From Harmothoe impar (Eukaryota > Annelida > Polychaeta > Phyllodocida > Polynoidae): a stretch of DNA of 64,000 nt. How positions within the stretch are numbered: position 1 is the stretch's first letter; every line of letters starts with the position of its first letter. The stretch spans positions 34,620,025-34,684,024 of the forward strand of contig OX381714.1 in the NCBI GenBank assembly GCA_947462335.1. Reading direction: 5' to 3'. A model generated the notes under the pieces. The model saw nothing but the letters and a program-made list of their open reading frames with translations. It made no database searches and had not been told where the DNA came from. Positions 12,669 to 23,840 of this stretch are shown here, one piece after another. The translations under genes were made by a program, and so were the position numbers.

Positions 12669-12957
12669 TAATATCGACTCAATCATGAAAGTTATCTGTG
12701 ACATGGCAATTATTTTGCATTTCCTATTTGATAATATCGTACATTCTCGCGAATAGGCCACACACCTAACTTTAGTAAATGATATATAAGCCGCAGAGGC
12801 AGTTGATTGTGGTGACTCCACTGTACTGGCATACATAATTATTTCATGGTGAATACGACGATCACTATACATTGTACATGCATGCGAAATCCCATATTCC
12901 ATGCCCCCTCTCCCATGGGATAAAGTGTTCCCATATCACATAGCCTGTGACATCATC

Positions 12958-13958
12958 ATTTGCTTAAATTGTTATGGCCATTTAAACACAATTCAACATC
13001 GGGCAAGGACGTAGAGCGGATCCGTGCTCTAGTCCAAGAGGATTTAGACAGCATCAGTGAATGGTGCTATGAGAACAAGCTAACCGTGAACACCACCAAG
13101 ACCCAAGTTCTATGGTCTTACTCACAACGCTCCGCCCCCGATCTAGATGGAATAGACCTCTACCTGAACCGCGCCAAACTGGAAGTGGTCCCTGTCTTCA
13201 ATTACTTGGGAGTAAAGATAGACAGGTTCCACTGCATGTCCCATCACTTAAAAAAAGTGATCAGTATGGTGCAGTCAAAGCTACCAGGCCTGCGGCGTAT
13301 ACGAGCTGGCACCAACAAACGAACTGCTGTGTTAGTCTACACCACAATGATCAAGGCCACCATGGAATACTGCAGCTTCACGTATGGTGGTGGCCCGGTC
13401 TGGGCTATACGAAAGCTGCAAACGCTTCAAAATGACGCCCTGAGGATCTGCGAGAAGATACGAGACCCCCGCGGTGTCAACATCGACCAACTACACACTC
13501 GCAACGGTGTACCAATGCTGGAAATCGCTAGACGCAAGCAGCTCCTGAGCTATCTCCATAAGGCCTCCAAGGATGTGGACAACATAGTGGTGCCTACGAG
13601 AGCTCTACGAGCCAATGCTAAAGTGAAACTGAAATGCATGAGATCCCGGAGTGATGTCTACGACAAGAGCCCACTGTTACGCGGGATGGATGACTGGAAC
13701 AGACTGCCCCCAGAGACTCAGAAACTGAAAGACAGTCGGAAATTCCTTAGTGCCTTATAGCGTAGTAGATCTACCAAATGTTGAAAGTCTTATAATCTCT
13801 ATGACTCTAGACATATACCGTATAACTCTAGACATAACATGAACTCTTTTCTATCCGATCCTTCTTTTCCAGGAGGTGACTTGGCTGCTAAATGAAAAAC
13901 TCACCGTACTGTATGTAGATTTTTCAGCCAATAAATATAATTCAATTTCAATTTCAAC
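12958..13958 (+). pseudogene. 5'-truncated CR1/L2-like non-LTR retrotransposon (RT C-terminus)
   Basis: An open frame of about 266 codons ending at 13760 matches the C-terminal half of a non-LTR reverse transcriptase: helix ...LDSISEWCYENKLTVNTTK, the thumb motif FNYLGVKID, then the C-terminal region with DDWNRLPPE and a terminal Ser/Phe-Leu tail. Finger and catalytic palm motifs and any endonuclease are missing. The sequence just upstream looks like a decayed active-site region in another frame. The 3' end has AATAAATATAA followed by short ATTCAATTTCAATTTCA repeats, the simple-repeat tail expected for CR1/L2 elements rather than poly-A. A dead-on-arrival 5'-truncated insertion. Confidence 0.8.
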
Positions 13959-14728
13959 ATATTGTGAATAGGGAAAAACATAAAATAAAGACAAAGGCCC
14001 ATGACGAGGGTAATTTTGGAATTTTCCTCACTCAATGAGATTGGGGCCCGGTCCCCGCACTCCCAGTACAACCCAGACACCATCCTCGTTAATAGATCTA
14101 AAATATACCCCCTTTCCAAGTATTCTTGAGTGATAAAGCACCCCTTTTTATAGTAAAATCACTGATTTTTGGGGCTCAAAAAGTACCCCTTATTTTACAA
14201 ATACGCAGATTTCTTTCACCTGATAATGAATAACACATATATATATATATATATATAAACTTGCACAAATTTAATACCAAAGAGATATCCACAGGATATT
14301 TATGGTTAACTCTTGTTATTTAGGGAATGTGTAAAAGGGGTTTCATTTTACCCTTTGTTTATTGCGTCACATTTAATTAGTTTTGTCAATGAAGCTCATC
14401 AAATGTAATCGTTGCCTTTCAAAGCCGCTGTTCAAATGATAAAGGATGTAGCATTTTATAACCCTGTATGTAAGAGTAGATAATGTTCTTTAGGCCACTT
14501 ACAAAAAAGGGTCACATCACCAGAGATTGAAAACTTTGACGAGGGGGCTCTTTGTAGGTGATTTCTATCCCACTGTATTATAATAGTTATTATAGCAGTA
14601 CAAGCTTAAATTTGATACCAAATGTGCCAATTTATGTTCATCTTAATCATGCTTTTCATTAACAATTTTCGCTGTCCTTTATCTTTTACATGGCTAACTC
14701 TTTATCCATCCAGCCACAGTGGGTTCTA

Positions 14729-15508
14729 CACTGTAAAAAATATTCCGTAGAAAAAACGGAGAAGCACTGGCATCAAAAGGAGCCGGGAAACCCACGTTTT
14801 TTTAGGGAATTCCGTTTTTGGAAGTCACCGTTTTTTTAAGGGAATTCCGTTTTTAGAAGTCACCGTAATTTTTACGGAATTTCCCTGTTTTATTCTGTGT
14901 TTATGTCAGTGTACAGTTCACTATAATTATCAACCATATCCATTTTTATTCCATGAAATATCTTGTGCTGGGACTTCATAATTATTATGGAGCACATATA
15001 CAGCACTTTATAATCACAATTCATGAGCAAACATTACTCTAGAATTGTTATAGAACACCAACTACAGTGCTGAGAATATATTTTTTTCATATTATCACAA
15101 GAAGGGTGCCTATGGTATTACAAGTACTGCTTTGTGTCCCACACAATTGAATCTTTTATTGATTGTGAATATTTCATCAAATTTAAATTACATCTGTATA
15201 TCTACTTTATAGTGAATTAAGGTATTGAAAATTATTAACGTATTGGCATATTTATACTGCTTTAGAACCTAGAACCTTCAGAAAACTCTCCTGAGGAACT
15301 AAGCTGCCACCTGATAGGAAAAGATAGAACTACCCAGAAAACAGAGGTTCACTGTAAAAGAAATAACGGAGTTTCACCGCAATGGATTACAGAATTTCAC
15401 TGTAAAATAGATGAGATATACATTGATTCACTGTAAACCAAAAAACGGAGATGCACTGTCAAATTTAACTGAGATTCTCCGTGAATTCAAGGGATTTTTT
15501 TTACAGTG
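14729..15508. mobile_element. CACTGTAAAA...CAGTG TIR element with TA duplication
   Basis: Starts CACTGTAAAAAATATTCCG and ends GGGATTTTTTTTACAGTG, with TA on both sides. Near both ends are direct and inverted CCGTTTTT / AACGGAG blocks. No transposase ORF. It ends exactly where the duplicated GST-B coding tail begins. A relative with the same ends is at 33278-33773. Confidence 0.7.
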
Positions 15509-15608
15509 TATATGGGCGTATCTGGTCGCTTTTTGATCCAGACATTTATCTTGGGTTCTATATGGACGTGTCTGGTCGCTTTTTGATCCAGGCAGCTATC
15601 TTGGGATC
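15509..15608 (-). repeat. 50-bp tandem duplication of the GST-B C-terminal coding end
   Basis: 15509-15558 and 15559-15608 both read TATATGGRCGTRTCTGGTCG...TTGATCCAG...CTTGGGTTC/ATC. The second copy is the functional 3' end of the GST-B last exon (TAG at 15558-15560). The first is an out-of-frame copy in the 3' UTR. Confidence 0.85.
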
Positions 15609-18582
15609 AGAGAAGACCTTGTCGTGCAGTGCCTTGAGTTTGGGGAAGTTGGCCAAGTTCAGACTGATCCCCGTCATGTGTATAATTGACAGCGAGTAGG
15701 CCATGTTGAGATCAGCCAGGCTCATCTGTGTGAGAAATATTGAAATAAAGAGAATATAGATGAGTTTTCAAAAATGACTTGTAGGATGCTTTGGTTGGTA
15801 TCCTATGCTTATCATATAGACCTCATAATAAGGCCCTTCTGAGACATTATGACAATTTAATGCTTGGTTAACCAATATGTTTGAAATACAATGACTGTAC
15901 TTGTAGAAAGCATATATGAAACCATCTGTCTTATGATTAAACATCTCTTTGAGGCATTATCATTTTAGTATTATTTCTGAGTATTTTTTTTACAGCTCAA
16001 TATATAATCTCTTAGGCCTACCCCCTATCACAGGAAGAGGGGTAGGCGAATTGGATGAGTACCTTGTTTCCAACAAAATGTTCACCTCTGAGGAGTTTCT
16101 CAAGTTCCGCTGTTTCAGCTGGAAGAGTTTCTTCGTATTTCTTCTTTCGTTCTGCCTGTGGAACATATTTGCATTTAATGTATCAGAATAATTTGTTCAT
16201 GACTTTTATTTTAATCATTAGCAGGTTAGATGTTAATTAGATATATAGTCTAACAAGACCTCCAGCATTCTATGTTAAAGGGCGGTGCCACTTGAGCCGA
16301 ATACCTCTCTGTGTGAGTACGGCCACACACTCAGAAAAGTGAGCGTCATTGTCGCCGAAAGCACTCTCGCCAGTGCCTGGCTTTCAGTGCTTTTGGCGAC
16401 AATTACGCTCCCTTTTCTAAGGGTCCATCTTTAGACGATCAATTGGATTCGAGTCTAGACCAAAAAGCAAAACTCCTGCATCTACTATAATCTTTGCCAA
16501 AAGTGACCAAGAGAGGGGAGTGGCCTCCCAGAGTGGAAATTGCTCAATCGACCGCACAGTCAGAATGCTGTTCCAGGTTACCGGGTACTTAAAAATATCA
16601 ATGTATACATTGCAGGGAATCAACCGTCTAGAGAGTCCAGTCAGTTAATTTGAAACCACCATAATCCTTTGTGTGGAATCTAGTAATGGAAAGTAGCAGC
16701 TTAAATTCCCATCTATACTCAATCACTGCTGTGGTCTACAAACACTGCTCTGGTGGACAAGTAAACTGATAAAGTATTACCAATTCAAGTCTTGCTTGAT
16801 GACAATAGGCTGTGTCTCATCTGATGGGGCCAATGTGATTATAGTTTTTGACCGGGTGCCATCTTTGACCGGCTTGATAGAAAACGGTTTATAATTAGGG
16901 CAGATGAAGATAAATATGGGCTGAAAGGGTTAACGGATGTTATAACACTTTAAATTAGTAGTTAGCAGCCCATGTATGTACATTTATATCTTCATCTGCC
17001 CTGAATAAACCCTTTTCTATCAAGCCGGTCAAAGATGGCACCAGGTCAAAGATGGCACCCGGTCAAAGATGGCACCCGGTCAAAGATTATCACATTGGCC
17101 CCATCTCATGAAACACAGTCAATACCATTTAAAAACGTGAAGCCCTGAGATATCCTGTCGTCATTAAAGAGTTAAATAAACTACTGGAGGAGCTGGTGGG
17201 TATACATACCCTCTGTTCTTCAGGTTGTGGGGCGTAGATGGAGGGTAGTGCCTGGCTGTACTCCACGATACACTCGTTAATCATGTCAATCTTACCCGCC
17301 TCTATGTCTGTGCCACCCATCACTCCTGGAGAATATGCAGCAAACCAGAATAGCATACATAATTACGAACATTAATTATTTTTATTCAATCATATCACTA
17401 GCACAAGTGCTCATCTACTCATCCAATTGAAGTTTTTTCACCAGCTCACCAATGAAACGGTTCTTTAAATTGGGGGAAACATAATAGGTCTACTTGTGTA
17501 GGTTAGGCTGTTAGATTGGTGTTACATTTTGGTCAATTTGTCCAGACTAAGTGAATTACAAAAGAAAATGTCCTTATGTTTAAATCTTCGTTTGAGTTAA
17601 GCCTTCAGTTATATGTAGGTCTTTCACAGTGATATGTAAAATTATTATGGCAAGATATTATGACTACAGATAGGTAACTGGAGATATCATTTGATCACCA
17701 GAAATGAGCAGGCTATTGATTTATTAGCTCTTCAAGAGCGAACAGGCTAAATTATTTGAAACTTGGCAGTTCCCTTCTGCTTTATCCAATCAAGGAATGC
17801 ATAGTTCTCCATGCCTTAGTGATGCATTAATGCACCCCGGCAAATTACTCGCAACATATTTACTATAAAGCAACATATATGTCATCCTAAAATGGGTGAA
17901 CGCAACAATATCATCTAATAGTACCTCGGGCAGATACCACCAAGTAATAGACTGATAGAGACACAAAAGTGATAAAGTTAAAACTTCACCCTCAAAGTCT
18001 TAATGACACAGGTGACCATATCCTTACCAACTTTCTTAGCCAAGAAGCGGAAGATGGCGTTACTCTGACAGATGAACTCTCCGTCAACTTCTAGGATGGG
18101 CAGCGAGCCTAGCGGCGTCTCTGTGTGTGATGTTCATAGTATGATGAGGTTTAGTTTGTGTGGCAAAATTGGAATTTTTTTGATAAACATGTAAGAGGAA
18201 TAGACAAATATTGACATATCTGCTATAGAATTAGAACATCGTGTCAGTAAGCACATGCATTTTCGCAACATTTGCTGATCAAATAAACTCCAATCCATTA
18301 TTAAAATCTGAACTTTGTTCACAAAAAATCTATATTTCTCCTATATCTTAGGTTCATCAATGAAACAAAATAACTGCCTCGTCATATGTGTCAATGCCTG
18401 GTTATAAGAAACCATCTAAGTTATCTGAGTGGTATAAAGGAAGACATACTTGGTTTCAGCTCCGGCCATTGTTCAAACTCAATCCGGACATCTTCGTACT
18501 TTATACCACCATAGGCCATCAGGATTCTGGCCAGCTCGGCGCGGCCACGGCCGTTAAAGTACGTCAGTTTGTACGTAGGCAT
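15558..18582 (-). CDS. Sigma-class glutathione S-transferase, gene B (5 coding exons)
   Basis: Exons in transcript order: 18450-18582, 18028-18120, 17210-17325, 16063-16155 and 15558-15725; 200 aa with GT-AG introns and the same phases as gene A. The start MPTYKLTYFN has Tyr8. The cis-Pro loop reads GSLPILEVDG: the usual Gln of GQLP is Ser here. The glutathione site is CQSNAIFRFLA. The C-terminal domain has VMGGTDIE, ETAELEKLL, the SLAD helix cap and KIAAWIKKRPDTSI. A 10-nt leader follows a TAG acceptor at 18593-18595. Two homologous candidate first exons lie upstream (20771 and 23116). The stop codon falls at the border of a 50-bp tandem duplication. The introns carry MITEs at 16324 and 16811. 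Function as for gene A: soluble GSH-dependent transferase or isomerase. Confidence 0.9.
16324..16425. mobile_element. Hairpin MITE (GTGAGNGTCATTGTCGC family)
   Basis: Arms of about 40 nt: CAGAAAAGTGAGCGTCATTG on the left, mirrored by AATTACGCTCCCTTTTCTAA on the right, with GTCGCC...GGCGAC inside. Located in a GST-B intron. A near-perfect relative lies at 29263-29383 and a partial one near 52740. Confidence 0.75.
16811..17117. mobile_element. MITE with ~110-nt TIRs and an internal triplication
   Basis: TGTGTCTCATCTGATGGGGC at 16811 is mirrored by CCCCATCTCATGAAACACA ending at 17117. Inward, GACCGGCTTGATAGAAAA and GGGCAGATGAAGAT are also mirrored. The right arm holds three tandem GGTCAAAGATGGCACC units where the left has one. 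It sits in the GST-B intron just upstream of the exon at 17210. Confidence 0.85.
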
Positions 18583-19387
18583 GACGACAGATCTATGAAG
18601 CAATGGACATATTACATATGATAATCATAAGACAAACGATAGGAGACACAGTTGTACTGTCTATAGATGAGAGTTTCTCCCTCCCTCTCCCGTTTTTCAA
18701 ACTCCCCAGCCCCTCTATTGATGACCTAACCCTCTCAAAGCCAGATATCTCTCTATTTTAGCCAAATTTCGAAAAATCAAAAATATCAAAAAATTGTAAT
18801 GAGGTTTTGCCATGGCTCCTACTTCGACATTCATTGGGGACGCAAATGAAATATGAAATTTGACAGAGGATGGCATGGTACCAAACATAGGTAGCTTTGA
18901 ATAGAACTTGTAAGAATTCCACCCCCCCCCCCCCCCCCATAAATCTTTAGTATTTTCTTTTTATCTAGCTCAGTAGCTATAGTAGCTGATGTTAGGCACA
19001 ACGTTAAGCGCATATACTTTATTAGTTTGGCACATATGTCTTTCCATGTGGAGGTGAACGGGATGAGGATCGAGGAACAGGACTATAGGGCTGTAGACTC
19101 ATAACCAGTGGGTCCGCCATTTAAAATTTCGCTGGGTGCGGTCACAATCACTAAAGACACACACCCTGACTGGTACCTTGTCCCTGGGTAACCATCACTT
19201 CCAGGGACACACTTGTACCCAGCCTATCAGTTCTTATCAGTGTCGGCCGCCGCAACCAGCTACAGTGCCGCCTAGGCCTTATATATGCAGCCGCAAAGTC
19301 TGTACTATTTACTCTGCACCCCTTGATGGCGACGAACCCCTTTATAGTCAGAATAGTTCTTCAATGCATGGCATTCTTTTGTCGTCG

Positions 19388-19444
19388 TGATGCATTAATG
19401 CAGCACTGGTGAGTAATTAGACAGTGCTGCATTCATGCATCATG
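19388..19444. repeat. ~57-bp palindrome (GATGCAT...GCATCATG family)
   Basis: GATGCATTAATGCAGCACTG faces CAGTGCTGCATTCATGCATC across GTGAGTAATTAGA. A well-preserved hairpin of the family also seen at 10711, 42123, 47447 and 47544. Confidence 0.75.
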
Positions 19445-19740
19445 CTGACCTTACACGATGTATATATACACTGCTAAAGTAAATTGACAGTGCTAAATTG
19501 GTCCATGACGGCAAATGAAAAAACGCATGCAGTTCCTAAAGGGTTAACATAATGTAGCATGAATGCAGCATGGGGTGGCGATCCAAGTAGGGGGGGGTAG
19601 TGGATATGCTGTACCACAGTGGCACACTACTGCCAGCATTCCTCTACTTGTATGTCGTATATCTATACATATATATTATATATGTGCGTGCATGAGGAGG
19701 GAAATAGCCACTTGGGTCACAAGATCAGGCCAATCAAAAA

Positions 19741-20049
19741 AAATAGTTGTTTCTCATCACCAAGCAGTGAAACATATGATGAGGGCGTTATTTTTTTTCT
19801 TTTACTCTGGGCTTAAGTTTGGACTTTTCGCGATCGATTTTCACATCATAGTGATTCAGACTTTATTGATCAGCAAACGTTGTTATGGTGCAAGTTATTC
19901 CTAGCTGACTGCATTACTGACAAGATATGCTTTTTATTCGATATCAAATTTGCCGATATTTTAATTTTAAAAATGTATAAAAGAAATACAAAAAAATCCC
20001 CAAATCATTATTTTTATGATGCACGCGGTGATGAGAAACACCTTTTTTT
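19741..20049. mobile_element. TIR element, TTGTTTCTCRTCAC family
   Basis: Left TAGTTGTTTCTCATCACC is mirrored by GGTGATGAGAAACACC at the right. Like 6802-7135 it has the GATATNAAAT motif and poly-A tracts inside. It lies in the intron upstream of GST-B coding exon 1. Confidence 0.65.
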
Positions 20050-20770
20050 TGAGTGGCATAATCAAACAATTTTTGCGGCCATAATCTGAAATTTAGGAAA
20101 TGTATAATTTCCCATGGAAGACTGAAGAATATAATGTATATTTCAGAGCTTTTATTGGACATTATTGGTGCTGTTGAGGTCTATGTATGTTGCGTAGGTT
20201 GTGTTTACTCAGGATCCACCCTGGTGTGATGGCGTTAAACGAGGCTGAAACCACCCAGAGAATAAGGGTAGCTAAATAAAAAGGCATACCATGACATGGA
20301 TGAGGGGGTCAGGATATGGCTGTGCTAAGCGCGCATATATGTCCATGCTAATATATGGCATATTCCATCCTCTCTGGTGACTTTATTCCCTACATAGCTT
20401 ACAACCCTCTCAGGCGAAAACTTGATTTGGTTAGATAATAAAAATTCCTCGTCAGCAGACTTATCAGGGCTGCATGGATCGCGATGACAAGGAGCATAAT
20501 TCATTAAATGACTATTCAGCGCTTAAAGGTTTAAGCCCAAGCTTGACACATTAGAAAATGTCGTCATTGTTATATCATTAGCAGGAATTCGTAATCAACA
20601 TTCTTTTTAAATGTTGACCCAATCCAAGCTACTCAACGGAACTGCTTTATTGCAATTATGAAAACAAATGTACACATATAAAGATATGAAGCATTAAGGA
20701 ATCATGCTGTCCTCAAAGGCTTATCATAATATGGTATTAATTATTACAGTGAATGGTACAAGACACCTAC

Positions 20771-20850
20771 CTGATGATGGAGACTGGGGGTGAGTGGGAC
20801 AGATTTAGCCAAGTCTGGGTGCCTAACATTTGTAAGGGACTGGTGCTTTT
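20771..20850 (-). promoter_or_regulatory. Candidate first exon/promoter 1 of GST-B
   Basis: The minus strand reads CACTCACCCCCAGTCTCCATC ending at a GTAGGT donor (acctac 20765-20770). The core CCCAGTCT and donor context match the copy at 23116. Upstream, GTTTATGCCATTCCAATAGG resembles the TATA-CCAAT block of GST-E (GTTTATATAGTATCCAATAG). The 5' end is estimated. Confidence 0.45.
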
Positions 20851-20913
20851 TTGACAGGATAGGAGGGGTGTGGTAGTCGTGGTTTATGCCATTCCAATAG
20901 GAGACAAACATTC

Positions 20914-21032
20914 CCCAGCTAAGAAACGTTTTCCAAATGTTTGCAAACGTTTTAGAGGATAACCTTTTACACACAAGTCTATAGAATACGTTTTCATCCA
21001 AACGTTTGCAAACGTTTTTTCTTGTTAGCTGG
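20914..21032. mobile_element. CCCAG / AACGTT family MITE
   Basis: CCCAGCTAAGAAACGTTTTC at the left, TTTTTTCTTGTTAGCTGG at the right, with TTTGCAAACGTTT units inside. It is inserted just upstream of GST-B promoter 1. Confidence 0.75.
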
Positions 21033-21119
21033 ATCCATCAAGAGGGGGAGTCCAAATTCTTTACATATTTCTACCAGCATGGTTCAAACATTTCTCGGCC
21101 CATACCACCTTTCTTTTTC

Positions 21120-21410
21120 ACGCGCCTTTTCCCCTTATGAAGACCATTATACTATTTGAACCCCTCACCTCGAGATCGACGTTAAAAATGTTTTGGTCCG
21201 CCCCCCCTCGCATGGTGTCAAGAGTGACTACTCCCTGGAACCATGTGACATGACCAACCAATGACAAGGTAGCAAACACACTATAAAAGGGATGAGAGAC
21301 CCATGGGGGAGAGTGGGTGTGAGGGGAAATGCTATAGAAATGCACATGAAGTAGAACAGGGTGACTTGCACAATTTGTGTTTACATCTACAGAGAGAGTA
21401 ATGCAAAGCA
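21120..21410. repeat. Promoter-flank duplication, copy 1
   Basis: Homologous in order to 23590-23840: AACCCCCT-like, CCAACCAATGCCAAGG-like, GCTATA-AA-TGCACATG and AGGGTGACTTGCACAAT-TGTG, all about 2.4 kb apart. Copy 1 also has a plus-strand CCAAT box and a TATAAAAGG at 21281-21289, so a plus-strand or bidirectional promoter is possible. Confidence 0.65.
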
Positions 21411-21506
21411 AAGAGTGGCACAATGGTTATATCACCTCTGAATGAACACCTTAGAGGTACCTGCCTACACTTGGTTTAGATAACATCATGTACTGCCACT
21501 CTTATA

Positions 21507-22372
21507 CCCAGGTAACATGTACATTGGGCCATGATTGGGCCAATATACCACTAAAAATGGGCCATTATTGGCATTTTGATATTGGCCCACCGCTGGTTTG
21601 ACCACAGGCCCATGCAATAATGGCCCGTGCTTGGAGAAAGGGATATTGATTTCATGTTGGCCCAATGGTTGGCCAACATTTCTAAACATTATTCCAAGGT
21701 TTAAAATCAAACATCGGGGCAACCTTGTAATATATATATCTGCCCAATATATAATTTTCAATATAGGACCACTGCAACAATTACTATCATTGAACTTTTT
21801 AATCCATTTTTAATCCATCTTAATCTCTATCCTAAAATGGTTAGAAATAATACAAACTGTATTACTATCATTCAGGACTTATCTCAGTTCAATATCGACA
21901 CATGAGGTTACTTTTGACAAATTCTCAGTGGTGTCATGCAGGAAATGGCACTTTTTGATATTGAATTTCATCCACGAACTTCTTCTGATCTTTAAATATG
22001 TAGAGCACACTGGGGATCACATTTGTAACCTAATATAATGGCAAAGTAGGGCCCAACCTGTCAGAAACTCTTCAGGCAATATTCAATTCCCCTGGTGGAG
22101 ATTGCAGCCAATATTGTACCAGTGTAGTTAAAATTGATGTTGGTCCAACATCAAAAATAATATGATGACCCTGAAATGTTCCACCACTAGGCCAACACTG
22201 GGTCAATATCAGCAATATCAAGCATGGACCAGCTCTGGCCCAGCAATGACCCATTATCAGAACTGCCAAGGGTGGGCCATACTGCCATCATTGTAATTTG
22301 TATGTTGAACCAATGTATGCATTACCTACTATGGTATGACAATTGCAATGGAGTCGATCATTGCCGACAGTA
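21507..22372. mobile_element. CCCAGGTARC TIR element rich in GGGCCA/TTGGCC, copy 1
   Basis: Starts CCCAGGTAACATGTACATTG and is homologous along its length to 35341-36340 (ATTGGGCCATGATTGGGCCA, TGATATTGGCCCACCGCTGG, GTTGGTCCAACATCA). The right end is eroded. TTGGCC palindromes occur throughout. No transposase ORF. Confidence 0.75.
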
Positions 22373-23115
22373 TTATATATATGGGTTGCATTTCATGGTT
22401 TCTATACGATGCCCCAGTATAGACTAGTAAGGGAATTGACGCCAAAATGGGTTGATTATTACTAATACTTTTTGTATGGCTCAGCTGTTCAGCGGATGAA
22501 CAGGAGGCTCTTCCAGAACATAATGAGATTTTTTTTTTCAATAGGGCAGTATTTTCAATTGCCGAGGGTATACTCGTGAGTGTCAATAGGCCTAGGTGAT
22601 ATTTGCATATTTGTTTTGTACAGATTTCAATACGATTTCTTTTAAAACAGTTATCATGAGCCCCCCCCCCCCCTTACTCGCCAACGAACCTGTTCTAAAT
22701 GAGCATCCAGGCATACTGTTTGCCCCATGGGCATGACATGGTTAGGGTACAGGGGCATACTGTAGATTCATCACACTGTGCCACGTATCCTAAGCCCTTC
22801 TGCTAACATTCCCCTATACATACAGGTCCTGTGAGTATAGATGGAGGAGTGAAATAGCTTGCTGCATGGTTCACAAGACAATCGCATATCTGTATCGACG
22901 CAATTTGAGCATTATGAAAATGTATAGACAAAGGAGCAATTCAACTTTATAACTCTGAAAAATAGTGTTTGAATAAACCAATTTGATGACTTGACAGGCC
23001 GTGAAATACGGACCAGCGTTATTTCACGGGGGGTGTTAAATACGGCCTCCTTTGGCTAAGTCAATGGGAGTGCCGTATTCACCATTTAATAACCAGTAGA
23101 ATGGTACACACCTAC

Positions 23116-23165
23116 CTTATATTGCTGCAGACTGGGTGTGAATGACACAGATCACTCTTAGCACA
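23116..23165 (-). promoter_or_regulatory. Candidate first exon/promoter 2 (duplicate) of GST-B
   Basis: The minus strand reads CATTCACACCCAGTCTGCAGC ending at a GTAGGT donor (acctac 23110-23115), aligning with the exon at 20771. Both are followed by similar flanks (GAATGGTACA...CACCTAC on the plus strand). A TTTAAAGC TATA-like element lies about 80 nt upstream. Either an alternative GST-B promoter or the only remnant of a deleted GST copy. Confidence 0.45.
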
Positions 23166-23276
23166 ACAGACTTACCACAGCTACAGAAGTGCTCTTTTTT
23201 TTTTAAAGCGGGATAGTGGGAAGTTGGTGGATGTGGTTTCTGCAATAAAAATAAAATTCCACCCAGAGGGTGTAGA

Positions 23277-23480
23277 CGGGGGTGTCCCCATGCAGCATGT
23301 CGATTTTAAGAAATAAGAAATAGCCATGTCTCATGTCCATGTCGCTTAATAATACCCATGTCGCATGTCAATTTTAAGAATTGCTCATGTCCCCTGCCAC
23401 AATTTTTTCAAAACTCATGTCGCATGTCGCAAGGCCTCATGTCGCATGTCGATTTCAAGAAATGGCCATGTCACCGTTTC
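23277..23480. repeat. Tandem CATGTCGCATGTCGATTTTAAG repeats
   Basis: About six imperfect units combining CATGTCGCATGTC with GATTTTAAGAAATGGC. In two frames it reads as a spurious MSHVDFKKWPCH-type peptide. The left edge GTGTCCCCATGCAGCATGTC is the reverse complement of the right edge of the block at 53390-53470, so both belong to one family. Confidence 0.7.
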
Positions 23481-23589
23481 GAATTTAGCCATCCATCCTC
23501 ATCATCCACCACAAGGAAGGTTCAAATATCTTTGTCCATTTCGAGTGTAGGGTTCAAAATTTCGTGGCCTACCTTTATTTTCTTAAGAA

Positions 23590-23840
23590 ATACGCTTTCC
23601 CCCCCTTAAGAAAATCATGGAATTATGTTTAACCCCCTTGCCAAAGAGATTAAAATCATTTTGGTTTCCCCACCCCCATGTTGTTGGAAAGTGACTTCTC
23701 CCAACCAATGCCAAGGCAGGAAATATACTCTGAAAGGGAAAAGAGCCATTTGGAGTCGGGGTGCACCATGCTATAAACATGCACATGTGGTAGGACAGGG
23801 TGACTTGCACAATATGTGTTTACATTTTCAGGGATATGTT
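23590..23840. repeat. Promoter-flank duplication, copy 2
   Basis: Partner of 21120-21410. The CCAAT box is retained (CCAACCAATGCC) and the TATA box is degraded (ATATACTCTGAAAGGG). Immediately following, 23880-23955 is an inverted copy of 29488-29562 (shared AAGTTTAAGACTGGACAG). The rest of 23960-25100 is A/T-rich, with a GGGGGCAGAGCCCCC repeat and no gene seen. Confidence 0.6.
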
